A stretch of 64,000 nt of DNA from an uncultured Christensenellaceae bacterium (GTDB lineage: Bacteria; Bacillota; Clostridia; Christensenellales; Aristaeellaceae): assembly GCA_905234985.1 (NCBI GenBank), contig CAJOJQ010000001.1, positions 158,192-222,191 on the forward strand, written 5' to 3'. This document shows, piece by piece, positions 58,773 to 64,000 of this stretch (position 1 is its first letter; every line of letters starts with the position of its first letter). The notes under the pieces are model-generated. The model saw only the letters and a list, made by a program, of their open reading frames with translations, was not told the origin of the DNA and searched no databases. A program made the position numbers and the translations under genes.

Positions 58773-60008
58773 ATGAATATGTTCAAGGGTTTATGCGCGA
58801 AGCCGGGGATTTTTTATCTGCCAAAGCCCGGTGAAGACATGGAAAAATGGGCCATGGTGGCCTGCGATCAGTACACCGCCCAGAGGGACAAATGGGAGCA
58901 GGCGGACGCGCAGGTGGGCGTCGCCCCTTCTGCCCTGCGCCTGATTATTCCCGAAGCGTATTTGGACGAAAGCGACGTGCGGGTGCCCAAGGTGCAGGCC
59001 GCCATGACGCGGTATTTGAATGACGGCATTTTGACGGAAGCCGTGCGGGGCATGGTGCTGTTGGAGCGCACCACCCAGTCCGGCCCCCGTCTGGGGCTGG
59101 TCATGACCGTGGATCTGGAAGCCTACGATTTCGCGGTCGGCACAAAATCCCTCATCCGGCCCACGGAGGGCACTATCGTGGCCCGCATCCCCCCGCGCCA
59201 GAAGGTGCGCAGAGGGGCGAAGCTGGAACTGTCCCACATCCTGCTGCTGTGCGACGACCCGGAGCGCACGGTGATCGAGCCGGTCTACGCGAAGCGGGAC
59301 AATTTGCGGCCCGTGTATGATACGCCCCTATTGCTGAACGGGGGCCGCGCACGGGGCTGGGCCGTGGAGGATGAAGAAACGCTTTCCCAAATCGCCGGAG
59401 CGCTGACCGCTTTGCAGGGGAAACTGCCCCAGGGCGGCATCCTGCTGGCCGTGGGCGACGGCAACCATTCCCTTGCCACCGCCAAGGCCCATTGGCTGGA
59501 GGTGAAAGCCACCCTTGCGCCGGAAGAACAGGAAATCCATCCCGCCCGCTTCGCCATGGTGGAACTGAACAACATCTATGACGACGCGCTGATTTTTGAA
59601 CCCATCCATCGGGTGATTTTCGGGCAGACCGGGGAGGCTGTGCTTTCCATGCTGAAGGAAGCGGATTTGCAGCCGACAAGCGAAAATCCGGATTTGACCG
59701 TGGTCACCAAATGCGGCGATTTGTCCTTCCGCATCGGCCACGCCCTCCACGCTCTGCCCGTGGGTACCGTGCAGCAGCTTTTGGATAAAGTTTCCGGCCT
59801 GAACCTGGATTACGTTCACGGGGAGGACGCCGTGCGGGACATCGTGCAAAAGGAAAACGCCGTGGGCGTCCTGCTGCCCCCCATGCCCAAATCCCTGCTG
59901 TTCCCCGCCGTGGCGAAGGACGGCCCCCTGCCCCGCAAAACCTTCTCCATGGGCGAGGCCAACGAAAAGCGCTATTATATGGAAGCGCGGAAGATCGTGG
60001 AAGAATAA
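58773..60008 (+). CDS. DUF1015 family protein
   Basis: A 411-residue protein of the DUF1015 family, with the conserved MVACDQYT, RPTEGTIVARIPPR and the likely catalytic-looking VGDGNHSLATAKAHW. In many Clostridia such genes accompany serine biosynthesis genes (serA, serC); none are here. The function is unknown. GGGAGGCG precedes the ATG, 30 bases after the VOC gene. Confidence 0.88.
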   Translation: MNMFKGLCAKPGIFYLPKPGEDMEKWAMVACDQYTAQRDKWEQADAQVGVAPSALRLIIPEAYLDESDVRVPKVQAAMTRYLNDGILTEAVRGMVLLERTTQSGPRLGLVMTVDLEAYDFAVGTKSLIRPTEGTIVARIPPRQKVRRGAKLELSHILLLCDDPERTVIEPVYAKRDNLRPVYDTPLLLNGGRARGWAVEDEETLSQIAGALTALQGKLPQGGILLAVGDGNHSLATAKAHWLEVKATLAPEEQEIHPARFAMVELNNIYDDALIFEPIHRVIFGQTGEAVLSMLKEADLQPTSENPDLTVVTKCGDLSFRIGHALHALPVGTVQQLLDKVSGLNLDYVHGEDAVRDIVQKENAVGVLLPPMPKSLLFPAVAKDGPLPRKTFSMGEANEKRYYMEARKIVEE

Positions 60009-60026
60009 ATATCAGGAGGTATCACC

Positions 60027-60260
60027 ATGAATAACAAAGGCGTTGGCGCTGTGTTCTGCCTGATTGCGTCCATTCTGATGGCCGCGCGGTATGTGACCGC
60101 GGCGATCTACATGAGCAATTTTTCCACCAAGAGCAATGAGCTGTTCCGCGCGGGGCTGGATTATACCGGCCCGGCTCTGCCCATCGCGGCGGTTGCCGCG
60201 CTGATTGTCGGGGTGGTTTTCCTGGCCGTTGGCATCATTCAGGACAGAAAAGGATCGTAA
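60027..60260 (+). CDS. Small two-helix membrane protein
   Basis: A 77-residue protein with two membrane helices (about residues 7-29 and 50-70), an external loop with SNFSTKSNELFRAG, and a charged end. I do not recognise a family. CAGGAGG lies before the ATG, 18 bases after the DUF1015 gene, so it is in the same transcript. Confidence 0.75.
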   Translation: MNNKGVGAVFCLIASILMAARYVTAAIYMSNFSTKSNELFRAGLDYTGPALPIAAVAALIVGVVFLAVGIIQDRKGS

Positions 60261-60264
60261 TATC

Positions 60265-60702
60265 ATGAACGATACGGATCCTTTGATGAAAGAAGCGCCT
60301 GTCTATATTGTCGCGGGCGACGAAATGATGAAGCTGATGAACAGGAAGCAGCCCGGCGTTCAGGCCATCCCGTTCCGCGACGATCTTTCCAAAGGAAGCT
60401 GTCCCGGCTTCTCCTTTGACGGAGACTTCATTGCGAGCCGAGCCTCCTTCTGGGGTGTTTCGAAAGCGGATTACGCGGAAAAAATGTCGCCCATCATTCA
60501 TCTCGATCTGTCCCGGCGCTATATCCTCTGTTTTGGAAACGATGATTGCTGCAAAGCAAATCTGCGGTTCATGCTTGGCTATCTCAAAAGCAGAGGGTAT
60601 GCCCGGCCTGTTCACGTGCGGATCGTCGATGAATACGACTTGACCCCGCTGGAAGAATACGATTTGGATTGGAATAATGACCATGCTGCGGAAAAACGAT
60701 GA
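60265..60702 (+). CDS. DUF1835-like protein, short form
   Basis: A 145-residue soluble protein. VYIVAGDEMMKLM, AIPFRDDLSKGSCPG and CCKANLRFMLGYLKSR recall the DUF1835 domain, but family members usually continue further. Its last 26 bases overlap the RlmD start, so it may be shortened at the C-terminus. Function unknown. AAAGGA lies 10 bases before the ATG. Confidence 0.6.
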   Translation: MNDTDPLMKEAPVYIVAGDEMMKLMNRKQPGVQAIPFRDDLSKGSCPGFSFDGDFIASRASFWGVSKADYAEKMSPIIHLDLSRRYILCFGNDDCCKANLRFMLGYLKSRGYARPVHVRIVDEYDLTPLEEYDLDWNNDHAAEKR

Positions 60703-62311
60703 AATCACGGTGACCGTCGAGCGCTTCGGCGGGGAAATGGGCATCGCCCACCTGGAGGGTCTTACCCTGTTCGTGCAGGGCGCGCTGCCGGGGGAGACGG
60801 TGATTGCCCGGGCGCAGAAAGTGGAAAAGACCCACGCCTTTTTGAAGACCCTGCAAGTGCTTGCGCCCTCGGAAAGCCGGGTGACGCCCCCCTGCCCCTA
60901 TTACGAAAAATGCGGCGGGTGCGTGTGCCAGCACATGACCTATGAAGCCTCCCTGCAAATGAAGCGGGAGCGGGTGCGGGACGCCCTTTCCCGCATCGGG
61001 GGCTTGGATGTGGCTGTGCGGCCCGTCATCGGCATGGACGACCCCTGGCGCTACCGCAACAAGACCGCCCTGCCCGTGGGCGGGGAAAAGGGCGTGCCCC
61101 AGATCGGTTTTTACGCTCCCCGCAGCCACCGGATCATCGACATTGACGGCTGTCTCATCGCCAAGCGGGAAAGCGACCAAGTATCCGCCACCCTGCGCCG
61201 GTGGATGGAAAAATTCGAGGTGGAACCTTATCATGAGGAAACCCGCGCGGGCCTCATCCGCCACGTCATGAGCCGCGTTTCCCGTTCCGGCCAGGTCATG
61301 GCCGTAATCGTCGCCGCCGCCGCGTCCCTGCCCCACGAACGGGAGCTGACCGCCATGCTCCGGGCGGGCGTGCCGGGGCTGTGTTCCCTGTACCTGAATA
61401 TCAACCGCCGGGGGGACAATGTGATTTTAGGCCCCGAAAGCCGCCTGCTGTATGGGGAAGAGCGCTTGCAGGATACCCTGTGCGGCCTGCAATACGCCCT
61501 CTCTCCCCAGTCCTTTTTCCAGGTGAACCCCGTCCAGACTGAAAAGCTGTATCAGACCGCCGTGGACTTCGCCGGGCTCACCGGCAATGAACTGGTAGCC
61601 GACCTGTACTGCGGCGCGGGCACCATTTCCCTGCTGCTGGCCCGCCACGCGAAAAAAGTGGTGGGTATTGAGATCGTGCCCCAGGCCATCCGGGACGCGG
61701 AGGAAAACGCCCGCGTCAACGGCGTTTCCAACGCCGAATTCCACGCCGCCGCCGCAGAAGATCTGCTGCCCCAGATGGTGGCCCAGGGCCTGCGCCCCGA
61801 CGTGATCGTGCTCGACCCGCCCCGCAAGGGCTGCGAAGAACCCGTCCTCCGCGCCATCGCCGCCGCCGCCCCCCGCCGCGTGGTTTACGTCTCCTGCGAC
61901 CCCGCCACCCTGGCCCGGGACGCGAAGATTTTGTGCGCGAATGGTTATCAGGCCGATCAGTGTCAGCCTGTGGATATGTTTTGCTGGACAGGACATTGCG
62001 AGACGGTTTGTTTATTGTCCAAAATCAGATCTGCCCCACATATCGACATTGATCTGGATATGACGGAGCTGGACGTAACAAAAGCAGAAACCAAGGCAAC
62101 CTATGAGGAAATCAAAGCCTATGTGCTGGAGCATACCGGCTTGAAGGTCTCCTGCCTGTATATTGCTCAAGTGAAGGCAAAGCACGGTATCATTGAACGG
62201 GATTGCTACAATAAGCCCAAAACAGAAGGCAATCGTGTTCCGCAGTGCCCGCCAGAAAAAGAAAAGGCTATAGAAGATGCCTTGAGGCATTTTCAAATGA
62301 TTACAGATTGA
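60677..62311 (+). CDS. rlmD: 23S rRNA (uracil-C5) methyltransferase, RlmD/RumA family, with extra C-terminal module
   Basis: A 544-residue SAM-dependent RNA methyltransferase. A TRAM domain comes first (TVTVERFGGEMGIAHLEG), then an iron-sulfur cluster motif (CPYYEKCGGCVC), the SAM site (LVADLYCGAGTISLLLARHAKKVVGIEIV) and the catalytic Cys in VVYVSCDPATLARD. The normal enzyme ends near VDMFCWTGHCETVCLLSK. Here about 90 residues follow (starting IDIDLDMTELDVTKAETKAT, ending EDALRHFQMI), AT-richer than the rest. I have met this module in other clostridial methyltransferases and think it belongs to mobile-element versions. The start may be ATG 60677 or 60683. Confidence 0.92.
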   Translation: MTMLRKNDEITVTVERFGGEMGIAHLEGLTLFVQGALPGETVIARAQKVEKTHAFLKTLQVLAPSESRVTPPCPYYEKCGGCVCQHMTYEASLQMKRERVRDALSRIGGLDVAVRPVIGMDDPWRYRNKTALPVGGEKGVPQIGFYAPRSHRIIDIDGCLIAKRESDQVSATLRRWMEKFEVEPYHEETRAGLIRHVMSRVSRSGQVMAVIVAAAASLPHERELTAMLRAGVPGLCSLYLNINRRGDNVILGPESRLLYGEERLQDTLCGLQYALSPQSFFQVNPVQTEKLYQTAVDFAGLTGNELVADLYCGAGTISLLLARHAKKVVGIEIVPQAIRDAEENARVNGVSNAEFHAAAAEDLLPQMVAQGLRPDVIVLDPPRKGCEEPVLRAIAAAAPRRVVYVSCDPATLARDAKILCANGYQADQCQPVDMFCWTGHCETVCLLSKIRSAPHIDIDLDMTELDVTKAETKATYEEIKAYVLEHTGLKVSCLYIAQVKAKHGIIERDCYNKPKTEGNRVPQCPPEKEKAIEDALRHFQMITD

Positions 62312-62508
62312 CCAACTTCTCCTGATGATTCAGTCGCTTCTTAAACACGCAATATATAGTATGCCATTTTATCTATTAATACAATATACAGTGGTATGTC
62401 TTGCCTTTTTGGATTCTAAGGCAATGGAAAGCAAAAAGATGGAGAATCCATCCTTTCGCTTGACGAAATACGCTCTGAGAGGGAAGTTTCAGATCAAAGT
62501 CTACAAAA

Positions 62509-62549
62509 AAGCCTCCGCGATCAAACTTGATCAGTGGAGGCTCTTTTGT
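62509..62549 (+). terminator. Terminator downstream of rlmD
   Basis: AGCCTCC-GC-GATCAA pairs with TTGATC-AGT-GGAGGCT, followed by CTTTTG. It lies about 200 bases after the rlmD stop codon, within the AT-richer scar. The stretch 62312-62508 holds no recognisable gene. Confidence 0.75.
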
Positions 62550-62599
62550 TCATAGTTTATCTTCTTCTAACCGATGTATTTTCTATCTCAGCAAAAACC

Positions 62600-62935
62600 C
62601 CTGTAAAAGAAGCAGCAATAGAAATGGTCCAGGAACTGATCGCCCAGAACGCCAGAGTGGCACAGAACCAGGATGATTACAACGCCGCCTACGATGCTGC
62701 GGTCAGCTGTTACGAGGCTACCAAGGCGGAGCGCGAAAAGGTGGCTGCCGACATCCGTCAGCGCGGCATCCGCAGGCGGGAATTCGAGCGGTTTATCACG
62801 GAACTGGAAAAGCTGCCCAAGGCAGTTTCGGAATTCGACGAAGCGCTCTGGGGCAGCCTGGTGGACTATGTGACCGTGGGCAAGGACAAGACGATGGTGT
62901 TCACGCTGATTGGTGGGACAGAGGTGAAGGCCTGA
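62600..62935 (+). pseudogene. C-terminal remnant of a large serine recombinase
   Basis: About 111 codons encode a helical, charged segment ending EFDEALWGSLVDYVTVGKD and MVFTLIGGTEVKA, the typical C-terminus of large serine recombinases in Clostridia. The resolvase domain, the recombinase domain and a proper start are missing. It seems to be the debris of an integrated element that once lay between rlmD and the Na/Pi gene. Confidence 0.7.
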
Positions 62936-63199
62936 CTCACCAGAAGGGATTGATAATTTGTATGAGCATCATGACAAGTTCTGGGATGCGCCATATGTAT
63001 CTTTGTCTATTAGATTAAGGCTGCAGCGGGGCATAGAAATAGTCTGTGTGCCCGGGAAATATAGCGAGATCACAACTATATAAAGCAGTAAGTCCGCAGT
63101 CTGTTTTCTTTTGCCTGGTTTTCCCTATCGACGGTTTTCTTCGTTATATGTGACTTTACATGGATTTGATTCTTCGCCGATAATGCATTTGATTCTTTC

Positions 63200-63224
63200 C
63201 CTGTACACTTTATCTTTGTACAGG
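63200..63224. promoter_or_regulatory. Candidate operator upstream of the Na/Pi gene
   Basis: A perfect 8-bp inverted repeat (CCTGTACA / TGTACAGG) with 9 bases between, overlapping a poor promoter (TTGATT 63189-63194, N16, TATCTT). It lies 45 bases upstream of the GTG start. The regulator is unknown. The rest of the gap 62936-63268 shows no gene. Confidence 0.45.
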
Positions 63225-63268
63225 AAACAATACAGTCCATCCTGTGAGATGACAAGGGGGAGAATCGA

Positions 63269-64000
63269 GTGGACATATTCAATATTCTGGAGATGGTTGG
63301 CGGGCTCTGCCTGTTCCTGTTCGGCATGAGTGTGATGGGACAGGCCCTTGAGAAGAGCGCGGGCGGGAAGCTGAGAAGCCTGCTGTCAAAGATGACAAGC
63401 ACAAAGATGACGGGCTTTTTAACAGGGCTTGGCATCACCGCAATCATACAAAGCTCGTCGGCAACCACCGTCATGGTCGTCGGTTTCGTTAATTCGGGAC
63501 TCATGACCCTGAAGCAGGCGATCAACGTCATCATGGGCGCGAATGTCGGTACGACCGTTACCGCCTGGATATTGAGCCTCAGCGGGATCAGCAGCGACGC
63601 GCTGTGGGTACGATTGCTCAAGCCCAGCTCTTTCACGCCCATACTGGCTCTGATCGGAACCATACTTTATATGTTTTCCAAAAGTGCCCGGAAGAAGGAT
63701 ACCGGCTTGATCCTTTTGGGTTTCACAACGCTGATGTTCGGAATGGAAACCATGAGCGGGGCGGTATCCGGCTTGAAAGCAATTCCGGAATTCCGCAATC
63801 TGTTTCTTCTATTCACGAATCCCATCCTGGGCGTACTGGCCGGTACGGTGCTGACCGCGATCATCCAATCCAGTTCCGCTTCCGTGGGCATCCTGCAGGC
63901 GCTGGCATCCACCGGACAGGTCAGCTACGGCGCGGCGATACCGATCATCATGGGGCAGAACATCGGCACCTGTGTCACCGCCCTTCTCTCATCCGTTGGC
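63269..64000 (+). CDS. Na/Pi cotransporter family protein (partial)
   Basis: The first 244 codons of a gene that continues beyond the window. It has membrane helices and the two inverted signature repeats QSSSATTVMVVGFVNSG and QSSSASVGILQALASTG, with GANVGTTVTAW and GQNIGTCVTALL, characteristic of the NptA/YjbB family of sodium-phosphate symporters. The start is GTG 63269, 6 bases after GGGGGAG. The missing C-terminus may carry a PhoU-like domain, as is common in the family. Confidence 0.92.
   Translation, partial: MDIFNILEMVGGLCLFLFGMSVMGQALEKSAGGKLRSLLSKMTSTKMTGFLTGLGITAIIQSSSATTVMVVGFVNSGLMTLKQAINVIMGANVGTTVTAWILSLSGISSDALWVRLLKPSSFTPILALIGTILYMFSKSARKKDTGLILLGFTTLMFGMETMSGAVSGLKAIPEFRNLFLLFTNPILGVLAGTVLTAIIQSSSASVGILQALASTGQVSYGAAIPIIMGQNIGTCVTALLSSVG

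Noticed and set aside
62325..62555. A 76-codon open frame after rlmD
   Set aside because: It has no ribosome site and no similarity I recognise, and it crosses the terminator at 62509.

Overview
The window looks like a chromosomal segment of a GC-rich, endospore-forming member of the Clostridia (Firmicutes). The reasons are a spoIVB gene, the firmicute order plsX-acpP-rnc-smc-ftsY, strong GGAGG ribosome sites, sigma-A type promoters (TTGACA-N17-TATAAT) and a CUT1 sugar transporter without its own ATPase. The genus cannot be told from sequence reading alone. No rRNA, tRNA or CRISPR array was seen.

Layout. 1-7.2 kb: an ABC exporter (minus) diverges from a three-gene plus-strand unit made of a MATE transporter fused to a worn anti-sigma-factor ATPase-like domain, a GNAT protein and a membrane-bound SpoIIE-type phosphatase. 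7.3-21.3 kb: a long minus-strand purine operon, purE-C-F-M-N, a PurO-type IMP cyclohydrolase, a free-standing AICAR formyltransferase, three non-purine genes, then purD and purL. It has a clear promoter and two PurBox-like sites upstream. 21.5-31.7 kb, plus strand: spoIVB, a GNAT gene, a feoA-feoB fusion with its Cys-rich partner, glycogen phosphorylase and a GH2 glycosidase. 31.7-41.8 kb, minus strand: the cell-shape cluster maf-mreB-mreC-mreD-PBP2-minD-rodA, ending in a LysR gene. 42.1-46.7 kb, minus strand: ddl, a membrane-anchored murF, an alpha/beta hydrolase and a GNAT gene. 47-53.6 kb, minus strand: plsX-acpP-rnc-smc-ftsY. 53.7-57.5 kb: two sugar permeases and a binding protein. 57.6-60.7 kb: pspC/yccF diverging from a glyoxalase-like gene and a DUF1015 gene, then two small genes. 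60.7-64 kb: RlmD with an extra C-terminal module, an AT-richer scar with the tail of a serine recombinase, and the start of a Na/Pi cotransporter that runs off the window.

The main non-coding signal is a set of repeated hairpin families in the gaps. (i) Heptad-repeat hairpins lie between genes of the same operon (purF/purM, PBP2/minD, maf/mreB, murF/ddl, smc/ftsY and others). Each is built from 7-bp repeats whose sequence differs between copies, yet the two arms of a copy still pair. (ii) Palindromes of the type GGGGGAAACCGCTCTTTG lie near gene ends. (iii) Two chains of four hairpins share the core AATCCGCAG, upstream of spoIVB and between mreC and mreD. I do not recognise a named family for any of these. 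Together with the transporter/ATPase-like fusion, the antitoxin-like tail on PurN and the membrane-anchored MurF, they are the most unusual things here.
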